A DNA stretch of 64,000 nt from Agarophyton chilense (GCA_030374765.1 JARGXX010000092.1:1054001-1118000), one strand, 5' to 3'; positions 9,843 through 21,847 are shown, numbered from the stretch's first letter. Program-made: numbers and translations. The notes: generated by a model not told the origin, from the sequence alone.

Positions 9843-11681
9843 TGTACTGCAACGCCTAGGGCGGCGGAAACACACGAAGATGTCCGAGTCTTCCTCCAAG
9901 GAGGGTAGCACGGCGACGGAGCCTCTCCGGAGTGAACACGACTAAGTCGGGGTGTAAGGTCGAGGTTCACCGGCATGCCAAGCGGGGAGAGTGCGGGATG
10001 CTAGAAGGGAGCAGACCGGGTATGAGCTGTATTCCACGGGAGTGGGCAAGTCTCGAGATCGAGTAGTGTACCCACAGGAGTGGCGGTAAACACGGTACGC
10101 CGGCGCGCGACGAACGCGGGAGCGGCACGAACAACCAACCACAAAGCAAAAGGGGGAGCTACCACGAGAGTGGGTAAGCGATAAAGGGGGGACCACCCAG
10201 TGGGGGCGATCGGGGGCATGGGTCACGAGAGCCAAAAGAAATATGTAGCAAACCCAATACTGGGGCGAGAACACGGCAGTGGTATGAACAATATACACGC
10301 TAGAAGCGGTGAGTCTCCTGTTGACGCAGGGTGGATAAGTCTACCGTTAGTAACGCGGCTTCACCTCCGTAGAGTGTGGAAGACTCGCGAAAGCGGAAAA
10401 AGACTTAGAGCCAAGAACCCTGGTTGGGGAGGTTTACTGAGTGTCAGGGCGAGATCGGCCTGGCACTTTATAGTGTAGAATACTGTAAAGAGCTCCCTAA
10501 CCTGTGGAGCAAAACCCGGCGACGGGAAGTGCTCTCAAGGTGTTCGAAGCCTTGCTCCCTGGGGGAGGCAGACTCAGAGACAGAGCCCTCCGTTCCACCC
10601 GTAGTGTGGGGTGTAACTCCCACGGGGGATTCCGGCAGTACCGACGGAGGTGAGGGGTAGAAACCGTTGGATCGGGAATGGGTATGGGTATCCCAAAGAA
10701 TGGGGAAAATCCGGCGAAGAGGAAAAACGGGGCGAGGGTCGGGCACTAACAGGCACCGGACCCGAGAACCAGAAAAGGGGCGAAACAACAAAAGAAACCA
10801 AATACAGGGGCGAAAACCTGTCCTCGAAAGGAAACACAAAAAGCACGCAACAAGTAAGCAGAACCCCCACGGGGTATCGTGCACGCAGGTTGTCTGAACG
10901 GTCCCAAGGGGGTGGTTGCACGGAACCCAAACGTGGGCACTCTCCAAGTGGAGTCGTGTCCCTACGCAGGCGTTGCTAACCAGAGCCCGTTCCGGGTTGT
11001 AAGGCCGAAACGATGGCGACGAAGATCCTCTAAAGGTATCGAAGACCAACCTTGGTTACCATTTACTTTGAGCTCGGACTGTCAGATCTCAACTCCCTAA
11101 GTAGGGCCCACTAACTAAACTCTACAGTAGTGCACACCTGCTCAGGGCCATACACGTGGAGATCCCATAGTCAGGGCCCAAAAATTCAACGTTCTAACAA
11201 ATATCCGAAAAATCGGTGCCAAATTAAGCCACGTGTATCACGGGGCCAATCCAACCATGGGCCATCCGAATTTCCCTTATAGGCGAAATATAACCGGAAA
11301 ACAGTGCCACCTCAGCACAACTTAGAGGGGATCATAATCATAACCCTGGGAGGGTTCAATCCTCATTCTATGAGTTGCATCTTCAAGTATCCCCTGACTG
11401 GGCGTTGCTCTACATAACCTAGTGTTATAAAGCTAAATAAATAGAGAAATATCCAGCTATGCTGTGCCAACCTGTCCTGGGCCACCCGTGGTACACGTGG
11501 GTAAGTCACACCCGAATCGGGGCCACGGCGCACGTCCGCCGGTGCACTTCGCGTACAACGCGTATACAACTGGCTACGCCAGCCCGCTAGTAGCGGTATC
11601 ACTCATAGATCTCACAAGTATCGCCCGAGGCGGGAAAACAACCAAGTCCTGGTAAACGGCCCTCACGATGGTTGCACTTCA
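9843..11681 (-). mobile_element. 3' LTR of gypsy G, enlarged by a nested solo LTR
   Basis: The outer parts (9843-10502 and 11415-11681) match the 922-bp LTR at 21867-22788. The extra length is the insertion at 10503-11414 plus its 5-bp duplication. Just beyond its inner end lies the polypurine tract AGGAGGGGGATA (minus strand, 11682-11693). Confidence 0.9.
10503..11414. mobile_element. Solo LTR (912 bp) inside the LTR of gypsy G
   Basis: It begins TGTGGAGC and ends GCTCTACA, an 8-bp imperfect inverted repeat. The 5-bp duplication TAACC flanks it (10498-10502 and 11415-11419), and the uninterrupted site is present in the other LTR of G near 22527. Its general layout resembles the G LTR (similar short blocks in the same order), so it probably comes from a related gypsy family. 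No coding sequence is credible in it. Confidence 0.85.
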
Positions 11682-11716
11682 TATCCCCCTCCTGAGGCGC
11701 GAGTTCGACATCCGCG

Positions 11717-13654
11717 ATGGTGGGCGACGCGCCGAGACGAATGCATAAGAGTGCAACCAGCTCGCTGGGATCCACTTCATCTGATGCCAACAAACGCAGT
11801 GCGGCAAAACTCCAGTCTCCTGGCAACAAACGTTCTCAACATTCCATCTCAACCGAATCCGCATCCTTGCGTGCCAGTCCTTCGATTCCTCGGCATCGTC
11901 TTCCGCTTCGCCGGTCTCTTCTTCCGGTCATCCGGCCTCTTCGCTCACCGATGAGCAACCAAAACAATCAACTCAACCGTCTCCCTGCGGGGTACTTCTC
12001 CGGCCTCCGGTCCGCTCCGCTTCCGCAAAGCGCCTCATCGGCTGCGCCGCAGATTCCTATCGCGAACGCGGCTGCTGCTCCGTACGGAATGTTCCCCCCG
12101 AGAGGGTGGCCGCCATACGACATGCTTGTCGGGCGCCATCCTCGGCATCATGCGTCCGTTCTCCGGCTTGCGCCGTGGTTCCACCCGATTGCGGTGTTAA
12201 ACGAAGCGCTCATAGCGATATACACCGATGGAAACGGGATGCTTCCGGGCGACATTCCGGCCGTGGCGACAACTTCGTTGGATTGGCGACGCCGCGTAGC
12301 GGTTCCGGTCCACGCTGTGGCGCGCCGGGGTAGTGAAAACTCGGCTTCCGCTCATGCGGCCTTCGTCCTTCTTGGCCATCAACGGCTTCGCCGGGCTCCT
12401 TTCGAATATCCCATCCCCGATGGTCTCGGCACCGACATTCGGCTTTACCGCACTCAAGGTGAGATTGGTTACGTCGACCGCCTGGCGGGTTTGGAAACAC
12501 TCTCGTGGAGGGGCATCCCGATAGCACGGCAAAAGGCCATGTGCTGGACGCGACCGATTATCCGCGCAGAATTCCGCTACATGCGTCGACTTGCGCGGGC
12601 CAACTTCCTCGCCCTGATCCGCTTCGAGCGTCGAGCACGATCCCGATTCGGGTATTTGGTCCCGTATAAGAACGTGGAGATCTAACGCCTTCGCGTGGCG
12701 GACCGACGGGGTCGCTATGTCCTCATTCCACCGTGGTGGTCGAACCTCGAGGCCTGCCGAGGCTGTTACATCGAGCTGCCACCAGTCATCATGTATTACG
12801 GTTCGTACCTCATCGAGGATCCCGAGTCCGGACTGTGGTCCGTAATGATTACCGAATGGGCAGTCCGCGCGGCGGCGTTCATCCTCTGGGAGGTGTATGA
12901 CCAGTACCGACTGTGGTTCCTCCCGTTCCGGTTGAGGTCCGCGATTCGCAGCCTGGACCTGAGCATCCCACTTGGTGGGGTAACCAACGCCGAAGAAGTG
13001 GCGGGTCTTCTCGATTACATCGACCAGTTGGACTGGACCACCGTTCCGATTGAACAAAGTGGGCGCACCGTGGGTAGCCGGGGTCAGGACCTCTCACCAG
13101 GAAGGCGTACTCTCTTGGGAGGTGATTTCATATACTTTGACCCTTGGGAATGGCACGAAATCTCCGCGGAGGAAGCGAACGAACTCCAGTTTGTACCACG
13201 CCATATCCCCGAGGGGCATCCGATCGGTTTCGTGGACGCGGATGAATATTACCACGTCTACGACGGCGACGATCCAATGGTGGACAACGAATCCGACGAC
13301 GGGGAAGCGTACGCCGAGGCGGAGGTCGAGGGATCCGAAGCGGAAGGTCCCTATAACGCGGGGACGCCAGCCAAACCTTACGTGGATTCGGATAACCCCG
13401 TGGGGGCTAGGTCGGAGTACGCGGTAGCTGGAACACCTCCGGTTCCACCGGTGAATCTCCCAAGTGGTGGGGCGTCCGCCCCAGGCGATGCGAGCTCCGC
13501 TCCGGCGGGTCACGCGGCCGTGATCCCCCAGTTCCTGCGACAGGTGGGGCTGGGGACCAACGCAGCGAGTGGCGATGTTGCCGCGATGCGCGAGGCCTTG
13601 ATCACCCGCCTCCAGGGAGGTAACCAACCCGGCGGCGGTGATCCGAACCCGTGA
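11717..13654 (+). pseudogene. Antisense accessory reading frame of gypsy G
   Basis: Plus-strand coding sequence between the polypurine tract and the chromodomain of G, pointing toward pol. It spans about 640 codons with about one interruption. The best-supported start by similarity to element A is the ATG at about 11951 (MSNQNNQLNRLPAGYFSGLR). Blocks shared with elements A and C are APWFHPIAVLNEALI, RSRFGYLVPYKNVEI, RSLDLSIPLGG followed by a leucine/isoleucine-rich stretch ending in QLDW, and GDFIYFDPWEW. The N-terminus is Pro/Ala/Ser-rich and the C-terminal 150 residues are acidic then Gly/Pro-rich. No family recognised. Antisense extra frames are known in some plant gypsy elements such as Grande, but I see no sign of homology to those. 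Confidence 0.75.
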
Positions 13655-13833
13655 CGGGGCACGCGATCCCGATGCGGAGTTTTTCCTTGTGACTTAGAGT
13701 AGTATCCCAAGTGCTCGGTATTCCATCGATAGGTTCGAATAAAAACCAAGTGACTTGTGTAACCCAAAACCTTCCTTCACTAGCCTGTTCTCAAGCAAAC
13801 CTACTTTTCTTTTCTCTTCCACCGAGGTGGTTG
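13655..13833. other. Gap between convergent accessory frame and pol of gypsy G
   Basis: A short pyrimidine-rich, probably untranslated stretch (TTTTCTTTTCTCTTCC near 13805) separates the 3' ends of the two convergent coding regions. It likely holds the transcript ends for both strands, though I see no clear AATAAA. Confidence 0.4.
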
Positions 13834-14226
13834 TTATCCCACCTGGGCTTTAACAACCGATGCCGGTATTCCCGTCCGCGTTCTGCGGTGATATGACACC
13901 ACCTTCGAACGTGGGAGGTGTTCCATCGGCTCATCCGAATCCCATTCGGACCCTAAACCGTACCAACGGACGAGGTATTGAATATAACCATCCGGATGGT
14001 ATGAGTGCTCCACTATGTGGTCGACCACGAACTCCTTCTCGTAGACTTCCCGCCCTTGCGGTGTACGCGTCACCGGACCAAACCGGTGTACGTCCGCAGG
14101 TGCGTGTGGGCTACTGTGCCCATCCCCCGAGGGGTCCATGGGCTGGCGTTGCCTTTCCATGCCCTGGGTAGGGGAACGAACCGGGTTCCGGGTTGCCTTG
14201 GCCGCTTGGCGGGTTGCTTCCGCCAA
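13834..14226 (-). pseudogene. Chromodomain end of gypsy G pol
   Basis: The translation contains a chromodomain at about 13880-14043: FVVDHIVEHSYHPDG, then IQYLVRWYGLGSEWDSDEP, then LPRSKVVSYHRR. The aromatic residues of the methyl-lysine cage (Y/W in LVRWYG, W in SEWD) can be seen. In chromoviruses this module sits at the integrase C-terminus. Confidence 0.9.
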
Positions 14227-14259
14227 GGCGTCATGACGAAGAGCGTCAGTTCGACGGCT

Positions 14260-17208
14260 TCAGCCGGAAGCCTTCCCGTGGGGCAATTCTCCCAGTTTTT
14301 CGGTCGGAATGCTTGCCGAGAGTTCTCGTGCAGAGGCCACCCTTCGGGGGAACGCGGACTCATCCCAAGGCTGGGTTTCGGGGTCGCGTTCCGCGAGTCG
14401 TCGGGGTGAAATCCGTCGCGACGGTGCTGGACTTGACGCGGGAGGCGGTTTCATCACGGGGCGTCGTGCCTTCCCGGGTGAGCCGCCTTGGGCGTTGATT
14501 GGTGTATCTCCCGAGCCGGGTGCCGTCTGGTCACGTGACACGTCCGACTGATGTCTGGGAGTATTCCGCGCCGTGCTGCGTTCCGCCTCCTCACGTGAGG
14601 GCGTGTGCAACGGCGCTGCCGGTATGTCTGCTCGCTTGGGCGACAAAGTACCGCGACGGGCGTGCAACTCCGGGTCAACCGTGCCTTCCTCGCCAACGGG
14701 CGGCGAAGTGCGCGGCGAGGAACCCCTGCCGGGAGCGAGTTCGTCCTCAACTATCCCTTTCGAGGGTTCAACTTCACTCGGCGACGAGGTGCTTCCGTCC
14801 TTGACGGGCACATTCTCCGGGGTGACCGGTGCGCCTTCGACAACGCTGTCGGGGTCAACCAAGACACTCGGAGTGCGTTCGCCACTGCGCGCGGGTTCTG
14901 AACCAGCGTCAAGCGTGCTGGGTGTGAATCTCCCGTCTGCTACAGTGTGCTTGCCCGGCTTAGCCGGTGTGTCCTGCCGTACAGTACGAGGGACTACTTC
15001 CGATCGATTCGGCCTAGAGGGGCCTGCAAGGGCGTGCTCTAAGTTTTCCAGCGTAGCTGGTGTCGACGAACCGTGATCCACGAGCTGCGGATCAACGCTC
15101 GACGGCATAGCCGGTCCAGTATCGCGAGGGCGAACAGCATCCTGCGACGATTTCGGTTTCGCTTCGGCGAGAGGGTTTCCACTACGTGGTGCGTCCTGTC
15201 GAGTAGGATCCCCGTGGGGAGTGCGATCAGACGCAGATGCGGTGGCGCTTTCCAGAGAGGGTTCAGCAACGGCTGTAGCGCGCAAATGCGAAGATGGCAC
15301 GTCGGTAGACGGGACGTCCGGATCACCGTTGTTCTTGCTGATGTGTCCTGGAGGCCGTGCACCACGGTTGTCATGACGCGACGAAGCGGTTTCCGTCTCT
15401 CGACGAGAGTTATGAGCCTCCTCCCCCTCCTGAGACGCAGCGGCATGGGGAGTGGTTGAAACGCCCAACGGGCGGGGGTAGACACCGCGCCGTGGCGTGA
15501 GAGAAGAGTGGCCATTCTGGCCTTGGTCCGATAAGATCGGCAAGTTAGAGAGTCCCCGGGTAGGGTGTGGTAACGCAGAAGGTCTGGAAACCACGGTAGT
15601 GGGCTGAGCCACTGTTGTGTGCTGAGCACCATCATCCTCAGAGAGGGATTGTTGACCCATTTCGGTTACTTCCAACATCGGTGGCGGGGCGAGTACGACG
15701 CGGTAGCGGGAGATCCGCTCGTGAGCGTCGACAATTTCCACCACCATGGTGTCGTCTTTCACCGAAATGGCCTTGTAAGGACCGTCCGCGACGGAAGAAA
15801 GCTTGTGTTTCTTCTCCCTTTCAGGGTTCCAGTACTCCTTACGGACGAAGACGAAGTCACCTGCTTTGACTGGCGGGGCCTTACCGCGTACGCGAGAGTC
15901 GAAATCACGCTTGTAAGCGGCTTGGGCACGAGCCATCGAGCTTCGGGCAACCGGGATCAGCTTCGTAAGCCACTCTTTCCACTTGTGGCGATAATCCTTC
16001 ACGGAAGGGAACGCATCCAGCGTGGGCTGGGGTTCTAACGCGACAGCGGGTGGAGGGCGGGATAAGACCAATTCAAATGGAGTTAAACCCGTAGTACGGT
16101 GTACCTGCGTATTGTACGCGAACGTCAAGGCATCGGTATATAAATCCCATGTCTTTGGGTGATCGGCAACGTAGGAACGGAGAGACGCTAATAGCGTTCG
16201 GTTAAACCGCTCCACTTGCCCATTACACTGGGGGTGATAGGTCGTTGTGAACAGGTTCTTGATCTCAAGAATCCTGCACACGTCCTCGAAGAATCGCGAT
16301 GCGAACTGTTTTCCGTTATCGGATAGAAGATTAACCGACGGGCCGTAGACGAATACCAAATGGGTTACAAATGCTTGTGCAACCGTGAAAGCTGATATCT
16401 TCCGTAGAGGTACGGTCCGAACCAGTTTTGAGAAACGATCCGTGATAACGAGTAAAAACTTATGTCCACGTCGTGTGGTGAGGAGCTTACAGAGAATGTC
16501 AATGGCGACAAACTCGAGAAGAGCCCGTGCCGGGAATAGTTTCAACTTCGTTGAGTACTTGCGAAGTTTCACCCGATTCTTAGCACATTCGGTACAAAAC
16601 CGCACCGTTGCGTAGCAATCCACCGCCATGGCGGGCCAGTAGAAATTCCTTCGCAAAGTGAGGTAGAGCTTCCGTCCACCGGCGTGTCCACCAAGTTTCG
16701 CATAGTGCGATAGATGCAAAACTCTAGACTGTAGAGTATGCGGCACCACGACTTGTGGGGATGACTGAACCGTCCTGACGAGGTATCCAAGATCGTTCAC
16801 CTCGAAAGGGAGTTGTGCACCGCCATTAAGCCAGGCGCGAATCTTCGTACAGAAGGGGTCACCCTGCTGTTCTCTGACCATCTCCTCCGGGGGTATCGGC
16901 ACAAAATTAACCGGTGGGGGTTTCTCTGAGTCGTCCGAGATGAGCAATGCGTCAATATCATCATCCGATTCTGGGCCTTCGTTCCATTTATCGTGTAACC
17001 AATCCGGGTCCTCCGGTGTTCCATCGTCTACGACGAAGCAAGGTATATCCTCGTCATCGACGGCTAGAGCTTCCCCATTCGTGGGTAAACGCGAGAGCGC
17101 GTCCGCTTGCGCGTTCTGAGTGCCCTTCTTGTAGATCACTTCAAAGTCATATTCCGCGAGGCGGAGTCTCCAACGCATTAAGCGTCCTGACGGTTCCAAG
17201 ATGGTCAT
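14260..17208 (-). pseudogene. Integrase and long Pro/Ser/Thr-rich linker of gypsy G pol
   Basis: The 982-residue reading starts with the end of RNase H (NAQADALSRLP), then an HHCC zinc-binding domain at about residues 165-210 (HLSHYAKLGGHAGG...CTECAKNRV), a DDE catalytic core (VAIDILCKLL, LLSDNGKQFASRFF, YHPQCNGQVERFNRTL), and a GPYKAISV motif. From about residue 520 to the end it is a low-complexity linker rich in Pro, Ser, Thr, Arg and Asp with no folded domain in view. The linker leads to the chromodomain region. This linker of roughly 450 residues is unusually long for a chromovirus. Confidence 0.9.
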
Positions 17209-17700
17209 GAGTCATCGTAGGGACGAGTGATCCGTGTAAACGGTAAAGTGCACACCCATGAGGTAGGGGCGGAGTGTAGAGAGGGCCGACACAACTGCGG
17301 GGCACTCCTTCTCCGACACGGATTAGTTCCGCTCGTGGACATTGAGCGAGCGTGAACAGTACCCAATGGGTTTGCGTTCTCCTTCGGGAGTAGTTTGGAA
17401 GAGCGCACAGCCTACCTGGTAGTCGCTAGAGTCCGTGTCCACGGAAAACGGTAGTCCGGGTTTCGGTAACGATAGAATCGGTGCTGATGTGACAGCCTCC
17501 CTAAAAGATTTAAAAGAATCCGTCTGGGCGGACGTAAAGGGGTCCAGTTTAGGTGGTTGACCTTTTCGCAGAAGCGCGTTCAAGGGGGCCGCGATGTCAG
17601 CGAAGTTAGGGATAAACCGTCGGTAGACGTTGACCAATCCTAGAAAGGAGCGCAGTTCCGTCTGGGTAGCGGGTTCTTTCGCCTTGCTAAGGGACCTCAC
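17205..17700 (-). pseudogene. RNase H region of gypsy G pol
   Basis: The translation has the end of reverse transcriptase (LRSFLGLVNVYRRFIPNFAD) and the start of RNase H (LPFSVDTDSSDYQVGCALFQ, then PIGYCSRSLN), the usual RNase H entry of Ty3/gypsy. It degrades the RNA strand of the RNA-DNA hybrid during copying. Confidence 0.9.
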
Positions 17701-18786
17701 TCAAGCTTCCTTGATCATTACACGTCCAGGATGGATAATGTGCCCGAGATACTTCACAGTATCGGTAAAGAACTCACATTTCCTCAGTTTGAGGGTTATT
17801 CCAGCATCACGTAGCGTGGTCATTATGTCCCTGACATGGGTGAAATGGTCATCCAGATTGTCTGAGAATACAATGATATCGTCCAAATAGACGAGGCAAG
17901 TACGCCACTGAAAGCGGGCCAATAAAATGTCGATAGCACGCTGAAAGGTAGCGGGAGCATTGGTTAGACCAAAGGGCATCCGTTTGAAACGGTAGAGTCC
18001 CGAGTGACAGACAAACGCAGTCTTATCTTGGTCCTCCTCTCTAACGGGAACCTGCCAATATCCCCAATTGGCGTCCAAAGCCGTGAACACGGTAGCAGTG
18101 CCGAGAGAGTCGATGTACTCATCCATTCGTGGGATCGGATACACGTCCTTGATGGTAACATCATTCAAGCGACGGTAGTCAATGCAAAAGCGCCAGGACC
18201 CATCGGGTTTCGGAGCCAGTACCACTGGGGATGCCCACGGCGACTGAGCCGGTTCGATCACTCCAGCTCGGAGCATTTTGTCCACTTGGAACTGTTCCTC
18301 TTCTCGAGCCTTGGGGCCTGCCCTGTAAGGGTGTTGAGCCACCGGTCGGGTGTTCGGCCATAAATCTATCCGGTGTTCCGTTGTATTTATCTCACCAAGA
18401 GAGCCATCCCACATTGTGGTAAACTCCCGTAACATCTCACGCAGACTTTCACGGTGTGACTCCAGTACATGACCGAGGTCGAGTTCCTCGAGTTCTTTCA
18501 CGGGGTCTACCCGGTCGTGACTCGTCGGAACGGGCTTCTTTTCTGTTTCGGCAGGTTGCGATTCCAAATCATTCGGTGATTGGACGGCAGCTTCCTCCCC
18601 CTTCTTAGAGTGAACGAGACCGAGGACATAGGCAGCGGTCAGCCTAGTGGCCACCATCGCGGTGGGGTGAGGCATTACCGATCCAATAACTTGATTTTTC
18701 ACCAGGGACTGGGGAGTGGAGCCCAGATTGGCAACGAGCACGCTGAACGGCTTGTCTGGGACAAACTGCGCGACTCCATTCGCCAC
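17701..18786 (-). pseudogene. Reverse transcriptase region of gypsy G pol
   Basis: It contains the palm and fingers motifs of Ty3/gypsy reverse transcriptase in order: WASPVVLAPKPDGSWRFCID, YRRLNDVTIKDVYPIPRMDE, FTALDANWGYWQVPV, FKRMPFGLTNAPATFQRAID, and the catalytic YLDDIIVFS box, then LRKCEFF and VKYLGHII. This is the best-preserved domain of the element and enough to place it in Ty3/gypsy. Confidence 0.95.
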
Positions 18787-18834
18787 GGCGAGTTGATATC
18801 CATCGTACAGAGATGAGAGAGGCTGAATGACTCG

Positions 18835-19326
18835 TTAACCGTGTTGACGGGAAGTGACACGCACCCATACTTGGGACTCTGGCGGGATTCGGACAGACGC
18901 AGCCACGCGGAGCTTGGTAGACTCCCGAGAAGCGGGTGAAGGTTCCTGCGTGGCAGGGAGCCGTACGTGCTTCTTGGAGGCACGCCGCAGTGGACGACGG
19001 ACGATCGGGACCGACGAGCCGTCTTCCATCTCAACACGCTTTAAGCGGGGCCGTATGGCGTCAATGAATTTGTCACAGAAGTCACATCCCAAGATGATGG
19101 GGGTAGCCAATTTCCGGCATACAATAAAGTCGAGTTTCACCACAAAGGAGCCCAAGCGAACGACGAGAGTGACGGTTCCAACCGTTGACAACGGGTTGTT
19201 ATTCGCGTCCGCGAAGTCGGGCGCCACTCCAAGGCGGATCTGAGACCGCAAGGGCAGGGGCAGCAGCGACTCCACGATGAAATTCGGACCAGCACCTGTG
19301 TCCAAAACAGTAAGGACTCGAACCAT
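18835..19326 (-). pseudogene. Aspartic protease region of gypsy G
   Basis: VLTVLDTGAGPNFIV carries the DTGA active-site motif of retroviral-type aspartic proteases, and ATPIILGCDFCDKF further on is the conserved ILG segment. The protease cuts the Gag-Pol polyprotein. It lies between gag and reverse transcriptase as expected. Confidence 0.9.
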
Positions 19327-19577
19327 AAACTGGGTAGAAAGGTCAAGGTCGGCATATACCTTTTAATTGCGCTTGGCCATTACTAAGACTCTATCCGGGA
19401 ACCGGCGGTTAAGAACACGTTTCCGCGGTCGACGTAGAACACCAAAGTGTTCAGAGTCCACGTCTGAGACGGCCTGTTTCCTCGTGAGGATTGTGACCGG
19501 GGAGCGAGGCGGAGACGCCTCGGGCGTCGTCAACCTCACTATAGGGAACGCCTCTCCCGAAGGGGAGACTCCCGAAA

Positions 19578-21824
19578 TCAGTTTTCCTGAGTCCCATCCG
19601 CCTGGGGCGGGGCCTCAGGATCCTGAACCACTAGCAATGGGGCGCCAGCGGCGGGGTTTGAAGGAACGGGGCGGTGGTCTGGAGCCTGCTCGGCAGGGTA
19701 AAGCAACGCATTGCGCGGTTTCGCCTCTGGAATACCCCGTGGAAAATCGATCTTCGCTCGAAGATACGACGTCATCGGAACAATCCGCTTTTCCACTGGG
19801 GTCAACGCCTCATAATTACCGATCACTTGGGCTACGTCTCTCATGGTGAGGATACAGTCCGGTGAAATGTGACCGTGTTCGTAGCATATGTGGCATATGA
19901 GTCCCGGGCGCGAGGGCTGCAAACCGGAGCGAGCATCCGTGAACTTCACCGATTGGCGGGTATCCTTCCATCCAGGGCGACTCTGTCGGAGCGCACCGTT
20001 TGAATACGGGATGCGGGATCCGTAAACACGGGGACAGTTTGCGTACAGCAGGGGTCCATCCTGGGCCGTGTCATATGAGTCGTCCGTCGTAGACGGTAGT
20101 TCGGTTGTCGGGACCAAATAGATATCGCTTCGGGCGAAGTGTACGTTGTCGTACTCCTGTTGGGGGCGCTCACTCGCAACCAGCGATAGGGATGGCGACT
20201 TCATTTCCATCACCAACGCCTTGGCGGTTCGCGACCTGTGTCCAGGGGCACGAGCTCTTAAAGCGTCACCTTCCGCTTGCGCGTGTTGGACCAACTCCAG
20301 ATACGTTGTCTTCCTTCGGTCTTCCCGGTAACGGGCCACGAGTGTTCGGATAGCGGGGTCCAGTCCATCGATTAACATGGTGCAGTGCTCTCCGGCGGAG
20401 TGTACGTTCCCACTACGGTGGAAAGCCTTGTTCAGGCGCACCGAGAATTCGGTTTCCGTTTCTCCAGACTTCTGGCGCGTATCGCGAAGAGCGAGAATAG
20501 CCGACTGAATCGCGTGATTAGTGGCGTAGGACCTCAAGAGGTATTGTGCTGCTTCTGGCCAGCAGGTTACCCCTCCTTCGAAGGCTCTAGGCGAACCTCT
20601 TACAGAGTTGTATTGATCCTCGGCGAGGCCTTTCATAAAGTAGGGGAGTGCAATAAACGCCTGTCCTTCGGTCAAACCGAGAATATCCGCTTCGGCGACG
20701 AACCTCGCAAGGAAATACAACACCAAAATGGGGTCTTCTCCAGAAAAGCTCTGGTTCCTGAGCGACAGTTGCATACGCTTTATGCAATCCTTCACTCTAC
20801 CCGTGCCACGGGGCGTGCGATCCAAAGAAGAGTTCTCTAGCCGATAGTATCGGTAAGAAACCCACTTCTTGTACAGGGGGTTGGTGCATTTCAGCTCCTT
20901 CAACCCGGAGTGTTTCCTTCCCTTCTCGCGGGCGCGGATCACACTTTGGGTGGCAAACGACCGTTTAGAACGGGATGAACGCCTGCGATGACCATCGTCA
21001 AAAGACGAATCTGACGAGTCTGACCCATTTGAATGGTGAGAGCCACGCGACGACCGTGAGGAGTTCGACGAATCCGAGTCATCGCTGTCATGATTTCCAC
21101 GCCGACGGCGGGTATCGTCCCGTTTCTTCTCGTGTTTCGCTTGGTCCGACACAGCAACCGGCTTCTCCGGGACGTCTTCCATCAAGATGGTTTGCTCTAA
21201 CGTCTGGGGACGGGCGCTAACACGATTGAATCGGGTCTCGACACCTTCTACGTAAGCGGCGGGACCACCAAAACATTCCAACAGGGTGTCGACGTCCGCC
21301 CGCAACAAGCGGAGGTCGTCAACCACTTCCTTCATAGAAGAGCCATTACACCTGGAACGCAGGGCTTCGAACTCTTCCACGAAGGCATTGAGCGCTTCTC
21401 GCATTACGCGGATCTGCTGCCTCACACTTGAGTTGGTGTCGATGTGGAACTCGTTTTTCCGGGCCTTTTCGTCGGCGGGAGCCGGGTCATCCACGGCAGG
21501 GGCCGGTCCAGCACCAGAATTGGGTCCATTCTTCGACGCCTTACGCGGTAGCTTGTCGTTCTTGGAGGAGTTCGACCCCTTACCCTTGCCTTTCGGAGCG
21601 GCTTGAGGTAACGGAGGGGGAACCCTTCCAGGGTCCGCAGGCACCACGTCATTGACGGAAGGACTCCGCGTGATCGCGGGTTCCACTTCCGACGGTAGTC
21701 GTGACACAGTTGTAGCGTTGACCACTAAGAATAGGACAACAAAAGCTTCCACCAAGTGGGTCCAAACCAAGAAATTGGAAAGCAGATCTCGACGAGAGAA
21801 GTCAGCACAGCAATGTGAAAACAA
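19578..21824 (-). CDS. gag of gypsy G (748 residues)
   Basis: One long uninterrupted frame follows the primer site at a distance of about 25 bp. Residues 60-120 are Pro/Lys/Asn-rich, about 240-290 a Ser/Asp/Arg-rich run, about 330-530 a folded, helix-rich region typical of retrotransposon capsid (for example LRDTRQKSGETETEFSVRLN), and about 644-657 a CCHC zinc knuckle (CHICYEHGHISPDC, spacing CX2CX4HX4C) that binds RNA. A hydrophobic run near residues 25-40 precedes the body, so the true start may be a later methionine. It looks whole. Confidence 0.85.
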   Translation of the reverse strand: MFSHCCADFSRRDLLSNFLVWTHLVEAFVVLFLVVNATTVSRLPSEVEPAITRSPSVNDVVPADPGRVPPPLPQAAPKGKGKGSNSSKNDKLPRKASKNGPNSGAGPAPAVDDPAPADEKARKNEFHIDTNSSVRQQIRVMREALNAFVEEFEALRSRCNGSSMKEVVDDLRLLRADVDTLLECFGGPAAYVEGVETRFNRVSARPQTLEQTILMEDVPEKPVAVSDQAKHEKKRDDTRRRRGNHDSDDSDSSNSSRSSRGSHHSNGSDSSDSSFDDGHRRRSSRSKRSFATQSVIRAREKGRKHSGLKELKCTNPLYKKWVSYRYYRLENSSLDRTPRGTGRVKDCIKRMQLSLRNQSFSGEDPILVLYFLARFVAEADILGLTEGQAFIALPYFMKGLAEDQYNSVRGSPRAFEGGVTCWPEAAQYLLRSYATNHAIQSAILALRDTRQKSGETETEFSVRLNKAFHRSGNVHSAGEHCTMLIDGLDPAIRTLVARYREDRRKTTYLELVQHAQAEGDALRARAPGHRSRTAKALVMEMKSPSLSLVASERPQQEYDNVHFARSDIYLVPTTELPSTTDDSYDTAQDGPLLYANCPRVYGSRIPYSNGALRQSRPGWKDTRQSVKFTDARSGLQPSRPGLICHICYEHGHISPDCILTMRDVAQVIGNYEALTPVEKRIVPMTSYLRAKIDFPRGIPEAKPRNALLYPAEQAPDHRPVPSNPAAGAPLLVVQDPEAPPQADGTQEN

Positions 21825-21847
21825 CCAAACCAGGTCCCCCTAGCCTT

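Noticed and set aside
10468-11049. 193-codon minus-strand frame in the solo LTR
   Set aside because: It lies almost wholly inside an LTR, has no domain and is not shared by the related gypsy G LTR.
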